NCBI RefSeq assembly: GCF_900107605.1
Contig: NZ_FNQJ01000019.1
Span: forward strand, 1-64,000
Source: Acidovorax soli
GTDB taxonomy: Bacteria > Pseudomonadota > Gammaproteobacteria > Burkholderiales > Burkholderiaceae_C
DNA length: 64,000 bases
Reading direction: 5' to 3'
The translations under genes were made by a program, and so were the position numbers. The notes below the pieces were generated by a model, which saw only the letters and a list, made by a program, of their open reading frames with translations, searched no databases and had not been told where the DNA came from. The number at the start of each line of letters is the position of its first letter. The first letter of the stretch is position 1. Positions 40,234-51,854 of this stretch are shown piece by piece.

Positions 40234-40557
40234 TCAGCCGCAGCGCACCGCCGTGATGCGCCCATTGCTGTCCACCACCAGGTTCAGGCGTTCGGCGTTG
40301 AACTCCTGCGTCACCGGCTGGCGTGGGTGCAGCAGGCGTGCCATGGCGGCGCCCGAAGCCACCCGGGCCTGTTCGATCACCGAGGGCGTGCCCTGCTTGC
40401 CGATCACCCCCTGGGCGGGCGCCGCATTGCACACGCCACCCCGTGGCCCAGGGCCCACCGAGGCCGGAGGCGTCGCCCCGCCTGGCAAGCCCGAGCAGCC
40501 CGCCAGCAAGGCGGCGCACAGGCAGGTGGTCAGGGTGAAGGTTCGGCGCATTGGCAT
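40234..40557 (-). CDS. I78-like peptidase inhibitor, predicted lipoprotein
   Basis: A 107-residue exported protein. The lipobox is LLAGC near residue 20. The mature part ends with CNAAPAQGVIGKQGTP and LNLVVDSNGRITAVRCG, the layout of the I78 (Aspergillus elastase inhibitor-like) family. Two cysteines, near the start and at the end of the domain, could form a disulphide. Start ATG 40557 is preceded by GGAG; ATG 40551 is the alternative. It may protect envelope proteins from proteases. Confidence 0.8.
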   Translation of the reverse strand: MPMRRTFTLTTCLCAALLAGCSGLPGGATPPASVGPGPRGGVCNAAPAQGVIGKQGTPSVIEQARVASGAAMARLLHPRQPVTQEFNAERLNLVVDSNGRITAVRCG

Positions 40558-40786
40558 GGTTTTCTCCGGTGGGAATCTGGGGCGTGGCACGCCGGGTGAG
40601 GGGACACCTTATCTTGCGCCAGAGCCTGTGGCTGTCACCATGGGTAACCGGTGCGGTCTGGATTTTCGCCTCCCTTGCTCCGACGGTGCGCAGTTCTGGC
40701 CAAGACGTTGTGGTTCCGGGGCCGTGGTCGCGCGCACTGGGATGCGGGGCCGGCCGAGACGCGAGGTGTGCAGGGGGGGAATACCC

Positions 40787-40827
40787 ATAATTGTTCAATA
40801 ATTCGATAATTGTTGTATATTTGTCGA
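40787..40827 (+). promoter_or_regulatory. Promoter and likely ArsR operator of the arsenic operon
   Basis: This A/T-rich stretch stands out in a GC-rich region. It holds the direct repeat ATAATTGTT (40787-40795 and 40806-40814), an imperfect dyad around AATTCGATAATT, a possible -35 TTCAAT (40794) and a -10 TATATT (40816). The ArsR start follows within a few bases, so the message has a very short leader. Confidence 0.6.
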
Positions 40828-41151
40828 ATGAACGAAATCGATGCTGTCCGTTCCCTCGCAGCCCTGGCCCAGGAAGTGCGCCTGCGGGTGTTTCGTGCGC
40901 TGGTCGTTGCCGGCAATGAGGGGCTGACACCCGGTGCGTTGGCGGAGTTGCTGGAGGTGGCACCCAATACCTTGTCGTTCCATCTCAAGGAGCTCACCCA
41001 TGCGGGCCTGGTCAGCCAGGAGCGCCAGGGCCGCAACCTGATTTACCGCGCCTCGATCACCACCATGAACGAGTTGCTGGGATTTCTCACCGAAAACTGC
41101 TGCCAGGGCGCGGACTGCCTGGCGCCCCAGGCAAGGTCCTGCGCTTGCTGA
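40828..41151 (+). CDS. arsR: Arsenic-responsive repressor ArsR
   Basis: A 107-residue ArsR/SmtB winged-helix repressor (LTPGALAELLEVAPNTLSFHLKELTHAGLV is the DNA-binding part). The usual CxC site in helix alpha3 is missing. Instead, cysteines sit near the C-terminus: Cys91-Cys92 and Cys97, with Cys105 and Cys107. This resembles the Acidithiobacillus-type ArsR, which binds As(III) with Cys95, Cys96 and Cys102. It starts the ars operon and should repress it until arsenite binds. Confidence 0.92.
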   Translation: MNEIDAVRSLAALAQEVRLRVFRALVVAGNEGLTPGALAELLEVAPNTLSFHLKELTHAGLVSQERQGRNLIYRASITTMNELLGFLTENCCQGADCLAPQARSCAC

Positions 41152-41167
41152 AAATCAAGGAAACCCC

Positions 41168-42211
41168 ATGAAAAGATTCCACGTCCACATCCATGTCGAT
41201 GACCTCGCCAAGAGCATTGCGTTCTATTCCAGGCTCTTTGCGGCCGAGCCCGCACGCGTTGAAGCCGATTACGCCAAGTGGATGCTGGACGACCCGCGCG
41301 TGAACTTTGCCATCTCCACCCGGGGCAACCAGCCCGGGCTGGATCACCTGGGTTTCCAGGTGGACGACACCGCCGAGCTGGCGCAACTGAAGGCCCAGGC
41401 GGAATCGGCCGACATGGCGCTGCTGGACGAGGGTGCCACCAGCTGCTGCTATGCCCGCAGCGAGAAGCACTGGATCACCGACCCGCAGGGCATTGCATGG
41501 GAGCATTTCCACACGCTGGGCAATATCCCGGTGTTCAACGAGGCCGGCACTGCTGTGGCCACGGGTGCCTGTTGCACCCCGGCGTCGGGCCTCGAGACGG
41601 TGGCATCCGCGTGCTGCTCTCCTGAGGCCGGCGATGCCGGTTCTGCCTGCTGCACGCCTGCCGTCAAGGCAGAAAAGCCTGCTTGCTGTGCCCCGACCCC
41701 CTCCACGGAGCCCACCCGCAAACCCCTGAATGTGCTGTTTCTATGCACGCACAATTCGGCGCGAAGCATCCTGGCCGAGGCATTGCTCAATTCGATGGCG
41801 CAGGGCCGTTTCAAGGCCTATTCGGCAGGCAGCAGCCCCCGTCAGAACCAGCAGCCCCATCCCCTGGGCCTGCAGTTGTTGCAGAAAGCGGGCATCTCCA
41901 TTGAAGGGTTGCGCAGCAAAAGCTGGGACGAGTTCACCCGGCCCGATGCGCCGCACATGGACCTGATCATCACCGTCTGCGACAACGCAGCCGGCGAGGT
42001 GTGCCCCGTTTGGCCGGGGCATCCCGCCTCTGCCCACTGGGGCTACCCCGACCCGTCCGAGGGTGATGCGCCTGAAGCCCAAAAAATGGAAGCTTTCCGC
42101 AAGACGATGCACATGCTCCATCAGCGTCTGGAGCTGTTGATCCACCTGCCCGGTGACAAGCTGGAGAAAGCCGCTCTGCAAGGCGCCGCGCGTGCGCTCG
42201 CCGTGCACTGA
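41168..42211 (+). CDS. ArsI/CadI-like dioxygenase fused to arsenate reductase ArsC
   Basis: A 347-residue fusion. Residues 1-125 form a VOC (glyoxalase-type) domain of the ArsI/CadI group: likely metal ligands His5, His60 and Glu112, and the vicinal pair Cys93-Cys94 that in ArsI binds organic As(III). Residues 130-180 form a linker with four further CC pairs (135/136, 149/150, 161/162, 173/174). From about 187 comes a low-molecular-weight-phosphatase-type ArsC: catalytic loop FLCTHNSARS (Cys193, Arg199) and Cys271 and Cys279 for the thioredoxin-type disulphide cascade. It follows arsR by 16 bases. Both activities are inferred. Confidence 0.9.
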   Translation: MKRFHVHIHVDDLAKSIAFYSRLFAAEPARVEADYAKWMLDDPRVNFAISTRGNQPGLDHLGFQVDDTAELAQLKAQAESADMALLDEGATSCCYARSEKHWITDPQGIAWEHFHTLGNIPVFNEAGTAVATGACCTPASGLETVASACCSPEAGDAGSACCTPAVKAEKPACCAPTPSTEPTRKPLNVLFLCTHNSARSILAEALLNSMAQGRFKAYSAGSSPRQNQQPHPLGLQLLQKAGISIEGLRSKSWDEFTRPDAPHMDLIITVCDNAAGEVCPVWPGHPASAHWGYPDPSEGDAPEAQKMEAFRKTMHMLHQRLELLIHLPGDKLEKAALQGAARALAVH

Positions 42212-42403
42212 CCCCGTGCGGCACCGTGATCGCGTGGGCTGGCTTGGTTTTCTGCGCACAGGCTGTGTGGAGCTGCGCAATGCCGGCGTGCGCTGGGGAC
42301 GTTGAGCTCCCGTTGCGGAGTAATCGGATGGGGCGGCAGTGAACCAGGTGTTCAACGCCGTGCAGGGTTCAGTTTTTTGGATTGAATGAGGAAGAGGGTC
42401 ACC

Positions 42404-43429
<1,026 letters not shown>

Positions 43430-43456
43430 GTTGGCGAGTGCTTGGGCTGACGCGTT

Positions 43457-43560
43457 TCATCGCTTCGAAAACCGAGTGCGATCCAGCGCCTGGATCTGGC
43501 TCTGCTCATCCACGCACAACACCATCGCCTTGACCGGCGGATCGGCGCTCTGTGTTGCGC
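43457..43560 (-). pseudogene. IS630-family transposase remnant
   Basis: In one minus-strand frame a fragment of about 34 residues reads SADPPVKAMVLCVDEQSQIQ and goes on ALDRTR, the DDE-core motif of IS630-family transposases (consensus CVDEKSQIQALDRT). It ends in a stop six residues later, and upstream homology is lost after another stop. No terminal repeats are seen. It lies between acr3 and tRNA-Ser and suggests the ars region was mobile. Confidence 0.75.
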
Positions 43561-43670
43561 TCTACCAAGTGGTGCGAACTCTCCGCAGATATAAAACCGG
43601 GTGCGGTGTGTCCTCGTCGACTTGACTGGTGATCGACGCTCAGCCTTGGTGGGATTCTTTGTTTGCTGTC

Positions 43671-43758
43671 TGGCGGAGACTGTGAGATTCGAACTCACGG
43701 ACGGTTGCCCGTCGGCAGTTTTCAAGACTGCTGGTTTAAACCACTCACCCAAGTCTCC
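43671..43758 (-). tRNA. tRNA-Ser (TGA)
   Basis: An 88-base class II tRNA with CCA. The acceptor GGAGACT pairs with AGTCTCC, the anticodon stem GCAGT/ACTGC holds CTTGAAA (anticodon TGA), and a long variable arm (GACGGGCAACCGTC) follows. The T-arm is GTGAGTTCGAATCTCAC. A TAGAAT -10-like box lies 16 bases upstream. Confidence 0.95.
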
Positions 43759-43939
43759 AGTTGGAAGCCGCGTATTCTAGCCCGCCCGCCGCAGTCCATT
43801 GGCGTGGCATGCCCAGTGACCCGAGCAGTGCGTTGGTGTCGCTGGCGGGCACCGGGGGCAGGGGCATTTCGGCGCCTGCGTTTGCGCAGGTCACAGCCCT
43901 GTCAAACAGTGTCCAGACACTCAGGCCCTTCTTCAACCC

Positions 43940-46000
43940 ATGGGCCTTTTCATGCTGGAACCCTCTTTCCGCGACCCGTTCCGTATTTCGCGCCGTGTGG
44001 CCACCCTCGGCGTGGTCGCCGCGGCGGCCTTCCTGACCGCCTGCGGCGGTGACGGTTCCTCCAATGCTGGTGCCACCGCCACGCTGGCCGTGCTGGAGAC
44101 GACCGACCTGCACTTCAATGTGCGCAGCTACGACTATTTCAAGCTGGCCGAAGACAAGACCTACGGTTTTGAGCGCACCGCCACGCTGGTGCGCGCCGCC
44201 CGCAAGGAATTTGCCAACACCTTGCTGGTGGACAACGGCGACACCATCCAGGGCACGGCGCTGGCCGATTACGAGGCCACGATCAGCCCCATCCCCTGCA
44301 CGCAGCAGCTGTCGATGTACAAGGCCATGGGCGCGCTGGGCTTTGATGCGGGCACGCTGGGCAACCACGAGTTCAACTACGGCCTGCCTTTCCTGAACCA
44401 GGTGCTGGGCGGTGGGCTGGACGTGGAGGGCGTGGACGCCAGCAAGAAATGCGCGGGCGCCGGCTATCCCATGGCGCTGGCCAATGTGTACAGCAGCAAG
44501 ACCCAAAAGCCGCTGGTGCAGCCCTACATGCTGCTGGAGCGCTCCCTCATTGCCAAGGGCACCGATGGCAAGGAAGTGAAGCTGCCCATCAAGGTGGGTG
44601 TGATCGGCTTCACCACCCCCGGCATCATGAACTGGGACAAGCGCTACCTCGAAGGCAAGGTCTATACCGAAGGCGCTGTGGAGGCCGCCAGCAAGTATGT
44701 GCCCGAGTTGCGCGCCAAGGGCGCCGACATCGTGGTGGCTCTGCTGCACGGCGGGCTGGACAGCTCGGCCTACTCGCCCACCATGGAGAACCCCGGCCTG
44801 TACCTGTCGAAGGTGGCGGGCATCGATGCCATGGTGATGGGCCACCAGCACAGCGTGTTCCCCGACACGGCGGCCAAGCCCGCCTATAGCCAGGCTGGGG
44901 TGGACAACAACGCCGGCACCATCAATGGCGTGCCCGCCGTCATGGCCAGTTCCTGGGGCAAGGCGCTGGGCGTGATCCAGCTGTCGCTGCAGTGGGACGG
45001 CACCAAGTGGGCCGTCAACAAGGCGGCCAGCAAGAGCGAGCTGCGCAACATCCAGAGCAAGAACGCTGCCGGCACCACGGTTTATGTCGACCCCGATGCC
45101 ACCGTGGCGCCGCTGATCGAGACGCAGCACCAGGCCGCCATCCAGTATGTGAAGACGCCCATCGGGCAGACCGACTTTCGCATGAGCACGCTGTTTGCCG
45201 ACGTGGGCGACCCCGGTGCCATCCAGATCGTGAACCAGGCCCAGCAGACCTACGTGGCGGCCTACATCCAGGCCAGCCTGCCGCAGTACGCGCAGCTTCC
45301 CGTGCTGTCGGTGAGCGCGCCGTTCAAGTCGGGCTTCCAGGGCGGGTCGGATTACACCGATGTGGCCGTGGGTCCCCTGGCCATCAACAACGCGGCCGAC
45401 CTGTACCTGTACCCCAACACCGTGTATGCGGTGAAGGTGAACGGCGCCGACATCAAGAACTGGCTGGAGGCCGCAGCCCAGCGCTTCAACCAGATCGACC
45501 CGGCCAAGACCACCGAGCAGGCGCTCATCAGCACCTTCCCGGGCTACAACTTCGACATGTTCACCACGGCCGACGTGCAGTATGAGATTGATGTGACGCA
45601 GGCCAGGGGCAGCCGCATCAAGAACCTCATGTACCTGGGCAAGGCCATCGATCCCGCGCAGGAGTTCGTGATCGCCACCAACAACTACCGCGCCACCAGC
45701 GGCAGGAGTTTCAGCGACAAGCTCGACGGCTCGGGCACCATCTGGGCCTCGCCCGATGCCAACCGCGACGTGGTGATCGACTACATCCGCAAGAACCCCG
45801 CCGTGACCCGCGCCGCCAACGGCGCAGCCAAGAGCTGGCGCTTTGCCTCGGTGAGCGTGGCCGGGCCGGTGGTGTTCAGCTCGGGCGCCAACGCGCTGGC
45901 CGTGGCACAGGCCGCAGGTCTGAACAATGTGAGCCTGGTGGCCGCCGACGACGGCAGCGGCAAGGGAACGTCCAAGTACGCGGTGGACTTGTCCAAGTAA
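43940..46000 (+). CDS. cpdB: 2',3'-cyclic-nucleotide 2'-phosphodiesterase/3'-nucleotidase, lipoprotein
   Basis: A periplasm-side enzyme that scavenges nucleotides, 686 residues. A basic N-terminus is followed by a membrane stretch and lipobox LTAC (near residue 35). The metallophosphatase motifs are LETTDLHFN, LLVDNGDTIQGT, LGNHEFNYGLPF and MVMGHQHSVFPD; the C-terminal 5'-nucleotidase domain starts near residue 400. Length and the LHFNVRSYDYF variant match CpdB rather than UshA. ATG at 43940 or 43952 are both possible. Confidence 0.93.
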   Translation: MGLFMLEPSFRDPFRISRRVATLGVVAAAAFLTACGGDGSSNAGATATLAVLETTDLHFNVRSYDYFKLAEDKTYGFERTATLVRAARKEFANTLLVDNGDTIQGTALADYEATISPIPCTQQLSMYKAMGALGFDAGTLGNHEFNYGLPFLNQVLGGGLDVEGVDASKKCAGAGYPMALANVYSSKTQKPLVQPYMLLERSLIAKGTDGKEVKLPIKVGVIGFTTPGIMNWDKRYLEGKVYTEGAVEAASKYVPELRAKGADIVVALLHGGLDSSAYSPTMENPGLYLSKVAGIDAMVMGHQHSVFPDTAAKPAYSQAGVDNNAGTINGVPAVMASSWGKALGVIQLSLQWDGTKWAVNKAASKSELRNIQSKNAAGTTVYVDPDATVAPLIETQHQAAIQYVKTPIGQTDFRMSTLFADVGDPGAIQIVNQAQQTYVAAYIQASLPQYAQLPVLSVSAPFKSGFQGGSDYTDVAVGPLAINNAADLYLYPNTVYAVKVNGADIKNWLEAAAQRFNQIDPAKTTEQALISTFPGYNFDMFTTADVQYEIDVTQARGSRIKNLMYLGKAIDPAQEFVIATNNYRATSGRSFSDKLDGSGTIWASPDANRDVVIDYIRKNPAVTRAANGAAKSWRFASVSVAGPVVFSSGANALAVAQAAGLNNVSLVAADDGSGKGTSKYAVDLSK

Positions 46001-46050
46001 GCAGACGGGCCTGCTTACCCCATGGGTCGGGCAGGCCGCGTCATTCAAGC

Positions 46051-46080
46051 CACCCCGTGGGCATCTGCGGGGTGTTTTTT
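46051..46080 (+). terminator. Terminator after cpdB
   Basis: Stem CACCCCG/CGGGGTG with a 10-base loop and six T residues, 50 bases after the cpdB stop. Confidence 0.9.
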
Positions 46081-46145
46081 GTCATCTAAATAATAGCTTT
46101 TTGCGCTTGTTGGCCGGGCAGTAGAGCCGCTTTTGGCCTGAATGC
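46081..46145 (+). repeat. R1 dispersed two-hairpin repeat, copy 7
   Basis: A partly decayed copy: AAATAATAGC, then TTTTTGCGCTTG and an AGTAGAGCCGC end. It follows the cpdB terminator directly, and the convergent smr gene ends 10 bases later. Confidence 0.55.
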
Positions 46146-46154
46146 CTGCGTCCT

Positions 46155-46859
46155 TCAGGCGTTGCGCCCAGCCGCAGGCTGCAGCAGCACCAGCAGCGCC
46201 CCTGCGCCGCCGTCGAGGGGGCGGGCCTGCACAAAGGCCAGCACCTCTTTCTTTTGCACCAGCCAGCTTTGCACGCGGCCCTTGAGCACCGGGTTTTTGC
46301 CGGGCGAGCCCAGGCCCTTGCCATGCACCACGCGCACGCAGCGCAGGCCTGTCTTGTGGGCGAGGCGGATGAAATCGCCCAGGGCCTGTCGGGCTTCGTC
46401 CACGCGCAGGCCGTGCAGGTCCAGCTGGCGCTGGATGCTCCAGTGGCCCGAGCGCAGGCGGCGGGTGATCTCCAACCCGATGCCCGGGCGGCGAAAGCTC
46501 AGCTGATCATCGGTGTCGAGCAAGGTGCTCACATCAAAGTCATCGCTGATGGATTCGAGCAGCACCCGCTCTTCGTCCAGCCAGTGCTGCACTGGCAGGG
46601 GCGGGGGCTGCAGCGGCTGCAGCTGCGCCAGATTGGGCTGGCGCAGGGGCGTGATGCGGCCGACGCTGCGGCTGAACAGGGTGCGCTCGGCCTCTTGACG
46701 GGCGGCGGCTTCGCGGCGGGCCTGGGCCTCGGCTGCGGCGCGCTGCTGCTCCTCGCGCAGGCGGCGGCCCACAGCCGCCAGGTCGCTCAGGTCATGCAGG
46801 CGCAGGCTGGGGCGGCGCGGGCGGGTCGGGGTGTGCTGGGCCTTGGCTGGTGGCGTCAC
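46155..46859 (-). CDS. Smr-domain protein
   Basis: A 234-residue protein with a C-terminal Smr (MutS2-type) nuclease domain: [17 protein letters not shown] and [17 protein letters not shown]. Residues 1-60 contain a long basic, Arg/Ala-rich helix. Smr domains bind or cut branched DNA or RNA and act in collided-ribosome mRNA cleavage; the substrate of this group is not settled. The start overlaps the radC stop (ATGA). Confidence 0.93.
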   Translation of the reverse strand: MTPPAKAQHTPTRPRRPSLRLHDLSDLAAVGRRLREEQQRAAAEAQARREAAARQEAERTLFSRSVGRITPLRQPNLAQLQPLQPPPLPVQHWLDEERVLLESISDDFDVSTLLDTDDQLSFRRPGIGLEITRRLRSGHWSIQRQLDLHGLRVDEARQALGDFIRLAHKTGLRCVRVVHGKGLGSPGKNPVLKGRVQSWLVQKKEVLAFVQARPLDGGAGALLVLLQPAAGRNA

Positions 46860-47569
46860 ACCAGCCCTTTCTCGGCCATCGACAAGGCCTGGCCCGGCGC
46901 CACGATGACATGGTCGAGCACGCGCACGTCCACCAGCGCCAGCGTGGTCTTGAGGGTCTGGGTCAGCGCCTCGTCGGCGCGGCTGGGCTGCACGCTGCCG
47001 CTGGGGTGGTTGTGCGCCAGCACCACGGCGGCGGCCTGGTGGTGCAGGGCGCGCAGCACCACCTCGCGCGGGTACACGCTGGTCTGCGTGAGCGTGCCCC
47101 TGAAGAGTTCTTCCATGGCCAGCAGGCGGTTCTGGCTGTCGAGGAACAGCACGCCAAACACCTCATGGCCCTTGGCGCCCAGGTGCAGCTGCAGGTAGTG
47201 CTTGACGGCGTCGGGTGAGTCGAACACCTCGCGCTCGCGCAGCTGCTGTGCCAGGGCGCGGCGCGCCAGTTCGAGCACAGCCACCAGTTCGGCGCGCTTA
47301 GCGGGGCCCAGGCCCTTGATGCGCTCCAGGTCGGCCGCGCTGGTGTGCAGCAACCCGGCTATGCCGCCGAAGCCGCCGGTGATGCCGCCCGTCGCCGGGT
47401 CCATGCCGGGCGGATCGAGCAGCTCCTGCGCCATCTGCAGCACGCCCTTGCCCACGATGCCGGTGCGCAGCAAGATGGCCAGCAGCTCGGCATCGGCCAG
47501 TGCGGCGGGGCCGCGCGCCAGCAGTTTTTCGCGGGGCTGGGCATCGGCGGGCAGGTCTTTGAGGGGCAT
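46856..47569 (-). CDS. radC: JAMM-domain protein RadC
   Basis: A 237-residue RadC. The N-terminal helix-hairpin-helix part ([23 protein letters not shown]) precedes the JAMM metalloprotease-like motif [15 protein letters not shown]. The function is uncertain; a role in DNA repair is no longer held. ATG at 47569 matches the family start ([17 protein letters not shown]). The frame is open further upstream, but there it would overlap the slpA leader. It is divergent from slpA. Confidence 0.95.
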   Translation of the reverse strand: MPLKDLPADAQPREKLLARGPAALADAELLAILLRTGIVGKGVLQMAQELLDPPGMDPATGGITGGFGGIAGLLHTSAADLERIKGLGPAKRAELVAVLELARRALAQQLREREVFDSPDAVKHYLQLHLGAKGHEVFGVLFLDSQNRLLAMEELFRGTLTQTSVYPREVVLRALHHQAAAVVLAHNHPSGSVQPSRADEALTQTLKTTLALVDVRVLDHVIVAPGQALSMAEKGLV

Positions 47570-47666
47570 GGCGCGAGGAAAGTGCGTACGGGGCTGTGCA
47601 CCGGTGGGTGCTGCCGGTAGGGGTTTGCCCGGTTTTCTACAATCGGGGCAGTTTATCGGGACTTTC

Positions 47667-48131
47667 ATGACCACTACTGCCACCCCCCTTCCCGCCGTCC
47701 AGCCGGGCTCTTTCCTTACGCTGCACTACCGCCTGGCCGGTCCGGCCGGGGATGTGATCAATACTTTCGAGGACAAGCCCGCCACCTTGTCGCTGGGCAC
47801 GGGTGAGCTGTCGCCTGCCATGGAGCAGCGCCTGCTGGGCCTGCCCGAAGGCACGCACGCCACGTTCGAGCTGGCCGCCGGCGAGGCCTTTGGCGAGCGC
47901 AATGCCGACATGCAGCAATGGGTGGCGCGCAAGCTTTTGACCGAGCTGGGCGATCCGGACGAGAAATACAACGTGGGCGACGTGGTGCAGTTTCCCACCC
48001 CCGACGGGCAGGGCAGCTACGCCGGCGCGGTGATGCAGGTGCGCGATGACGGCGCCGTGCTGTTTGACTTCAACCACCCGCTGGCGGGCCAGCCGGTGAC
48101 GTTTGAAGTGCAGATCATCGGCGTGCTCTGA
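47667..48131 (+). CDS. slpA: FKBP-type peptidyl-prolyl isomerase SlpA
   Basis: A 154-residue FKBP of the SlpA/SlyD type. The FKBP fold is interrupted by an insert-in-flap domain (about residues 75-130), as in that group. It lacks the His-rich metal tail of SlyD. The stop is three bases before ispH, and slpA-ispH is a conserved pair (fkpB-ispH in E. coli). Confidence 0.94.
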   Translation: MTTTATPLPAVQPGSFLTLHYRLAGPAGDVINTFEDKPATLSLGTGELSPAMEQRLLGLPEGTHATFELAAGEAFGERNADMQQWVARKLLTELGDPDEKYNVGDVVQFPTPDGQGSYAGAVMQVRDDGAVLFDFNHPLAGQPVTFEVQIIGVL

Positions 48132-48134
48132 ACC

Positions 48135-49130
48135 ATGAACAAACCCCAGGAAATCCTGCTGGCCGAGCCGCGCGGCTTTTGCGCCGGCGTGGACCGCGCC
48201 ATCGAGATCGTCGAGCGCGCGCTGCAGAAGTTTGGCCGCCCCATCTACGTGCGCCATGAAATCGTGCACAACACCTATGTGGTCAACGACCTCAAGGCCA
48301 AGGGCGCGATCTTCATCGAAGAGCTGTCCGACGTGCCGCCCGGTGCCACGCTGGTGTTCAGCGCCCACGGCGTGAGCCGTGCGGTGCAGCAGGAGGCCCA
48401 GGCGCGCGGCTTCAGCATTTTTGACGCCACCTGCCCGCTGGTGACCAAGGTGCATGTCGAGGTGGCCAAGCTCGCGAAAGAGGGCTACGAGTTCATCATG
48501 ATCGGCCACAAGGGCCACCCCGAGGTGGAAGGCACCATGGGCCAGCTCGACCATGGCATCCACCTGGTGGAAGAAGTGGCCGATGTGGCCCTGGTACAGC
48601 CCGCGCAGACCGACAAGCTGGCCGTGGTCACGCAGACCACGCTCTCGGTGGACGACGCCGCCGAGATCACCGCCGCCGTGCGTGCGCGCTTTCCCAAGGT
48701 GCGCGAGCCCAAGCAGCAGGACATCTGCTATGCCACGCAGAACCGGCAGGACGCCGTCAAGCTGCTGAGCCCGCAGGTGGACCTGGTGATCGTGGTGGGC
48801 AGTCCCACCAGCTCCAACAGCAACCGCCTGCGCGAGCTGGCGGCCCGCCTGGGCACCACGGCCTACATGGTGGACAGCGTGGACGAGCTGCGCCACGAAT
48901 GGTTCGACGGGATTGCGCGCGTGGGCCTCACGGCCGGTGCCTCGGCCCCCGAAATCCTGGTGCAACAGGTGATCGAGCGCATCAAGGCGCTGGGCGCGGT
49001 GTCGGTGCGCAAGATGCAGGGCATCGAGGAAACCATCAAGTTCCCGCTGCCCAAGGGCCTCAAGATCGATGCAGCCACCGGCCTGGAAATTTCCGAGCGC
49101 CTGCCCGAGACGGGGCCGGCGGGGCATTGA
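48135..49130 (+). CDS. ispH: 4-hydroxy-3-methylbut-2-enyl diphosphate reductase
   Basis: The last enzyme of the non-mevalonate isoprenoid pathway, giving IPP and DMAPP with a [4Fe-4S] cluster. The 331-residue protein has the three cluster cysteines in [14 protein letters not shown] (Cys16), [12 protein letters not shown] (near 100) and [10 protein letters not shown] (near 198), and the [13 protein letters not shown] substrate motif. Coupled to slpA. Confidence 0.98.
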   Translation: MNKPQEILLAEPRGFCAGVDRAIEIVERALQKFGRPIYVRHEIVHNTYVVNDLKAKGAIFIEELSDVPPGATLVFSAHGVSRAVQQEAQARGFSIFDATCPLVTKVHVEVAKLAKEGYEFIMIGHKGHPEVEGTMGQLDHGIHLVEEVADVALVQPAQTDKLAVVTQTTLSVDDAAEITAAVRARFPKVREPKQQDICYATQNRQDAVKLLSPQVDLVIVVGSPTSSNSNRLRELAARLGTTAYMVDSVDELRHEWFDGIARVGLTAGASAPEILVQQVIERIKALGAVSVRKMQGIEETIKFPLPKGLKIDAATGLEISERLPETGPAGH

Positions 49131-49133
49131 GTG

Positions 49134-49210
49134 ATTGCTTGGCGATTGCTTCTTGATTGAAAGCTCTTGCGTTTGATGGACATGCGCTGGCGGTCTTGTT
49201 GATTCAAATG
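49134..49210 (+). repeat. R1 dispersed repeat, decayed copy 8
   Basis: A weak match: GATTGCTTCTTGATTGAAAGC, then TCTTGCGTTTGATGGACATGCGC. The order and spacing follow the family, but the first hairpin is broken. It lies in the 262-base spacer between ispH and the dehydratase gene; the rest of the spacer shows nothing I can name. Confidence 0.4.
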
Positions 49211-49392
49211 CGGCACCCCGCTTGCTACAGCGGCACTGCCGGCCCGCGCCACAGATCCAGCGGCGGCATGCCGCTCACTTCCGCGCTGCGCGTGCGCAGA
49301 GCTTGGGGGCGCCGGTTTGTGGGTCTGCTCTGCCCGGCTTCGCGCTGCCCCACCCTCTAAACTGCCTGTCTTTGCCCGTCCGGAGCTCCTGC

Positions 49393-50334
49393 ATGATCGA
49401 CCGCAACGCCATTGCCGCTGCCCGCCGCCAACTGGCCGCCCAGCCTGATTTTCTGCGCACCACGCCGCTGATGCGCGTGCCGGGTCGATCCCTGGGGGTG
49501 GGCTGCGGCGAGGTCTGGCTGAAACTGGAACACCTGCAGGTGGGCGGCAGCTTCAAGGCGCGCGGCATGCTCTACCGCCTGCTGGCCAACCCCCTGCCCG
49601 AGAGCGGCGTGATCATCGCATCCGGCGGCAACGCCGGCATTGCCGTGGCCGCTGCCGCCAGGGCCCTGGGCGTGCGCTGCGAGGTCTTCGTCCCCGAGAC
49701 CTCGCCCGAGGCCAAGCGTGCACGCCTGCGCGACCTGGGAGCGGAGGTGGTCGTCACGGGTGCGGCCTATGCCGAGGCGTTTGCAGCCTGCGTGGTCCGC
49801 CAGCAGGTCACCGGCGCCCTGCAGGCCCACGCCTACGACCAGCCCGAGGTGGTGGCGGGTGCTGGCACGCTGGCGCTGGAGATGGAGGAACAGGCCGGAC
49901 GTCTGCCCGACAGCGTGCTGGTCAGCGTGGGCGGCGGCGGCCTGATCGGCGGTGTGGCTGCGTGGGTGGAGAGCCGCGCCGATGTAGTGGCGCTGGAACC
50001 CCAACGCGCGCCCACACTGCACTCCGCGCGTGCCGCGGGCCAGCCGGTGGACGTAGAGGTGGGTGGCGTGGCCGCCGACTCGCTGGGTGCCCGCCGCATC
50101 GGCGCCATCGGCTGGGAAGTGAGCCAGCGGCATGTGCACGATGCGCTGCTGCTGCCCGACGACGCGATTCGCGCTGCCCAGCGCTGGCTGTGGAAGGAGC
50201 TGAAGCTGGCCGTGGAGCCCGCTGCCGCGCTGGGCCTGGCGGCGCTGCAGACCGGCGCCTACCGGCCCCAGCCGCAGGAAACGGTGGCCCTCATCCTGTG
50301 CGGCGCCAACTTCGACCCTGGAACGCTTGCCTGA
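49393..50334 (+). CDS. PLP-dependent threonine/serine dehydratase family protein
   Basis: A fold-type II PLP enzyme, 313 residues. The PLP lysine is in VGGSFKARGM, the substrate loop is ASGGNAGIAVA, and the phosphate-binding glycines are in SVGGGGLIGG. No C-terminal ACT domain is present, so it is like catabolic TdcB or serine dehydratase rather than biosynthetic IlvA. The exact substrate is open. The frame runs far upstream, but ATG at 49393 is the domain start. Confidence 0.88.
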   Translation: MIDRNAIAAARRQLAAQPDFLRTTPLMRVPGRSLGVGCGEVWLKLEHLQVGGSFKARGMLYRLLANPLPESGVIIASGGNAGIAVAAAARALGVRCEVFVPETSPEAKRARLRDLGAEVVVTGAAYAEAFAACVVRQQVTGALQAHAYDQPEVVAGAGTLALEMEEQAGRLPDSVLVSVGGGGLIGGVAAWVESRADVVALEPQRAPTLHSARAAGQPVDVEVGGVAADSLGARRIGAIGWEVSQRHVHDALLLPDDAIRAAQRWLWKELKLAVEPAAALGLAALQTGAYRPQPQETVALILCGANFDPGTLA

Positions 50335-51699
<1,365 letters not shown>

Positions 51700-51717
51700 C
51701 GCAGGCTTCGACACACA

Positions 51718-51808
<91 letters not shown>

Positions 51809-51818
51809 TATGCACAAG

Positions 51819-51854
51819 GGTTTGTTGCTATGAAAATAGCAGCAAACCTTTTTT
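51819..51854 (+). terminator. Terminator of tRNA-Ser built from half an R1 repeat
   Basis: The stem GGTTTGTTGCTA/TAGCAGCAAACC (one G-T mismatch) encloses TGAAAA and is followed by six T residues: a strong terminator 11 bases after the tRNA. The GCTATGAAAATAGC core is the first hairpin of R1. The following bases to 52055 hold nothing recognisable. Confidence 0.88.
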
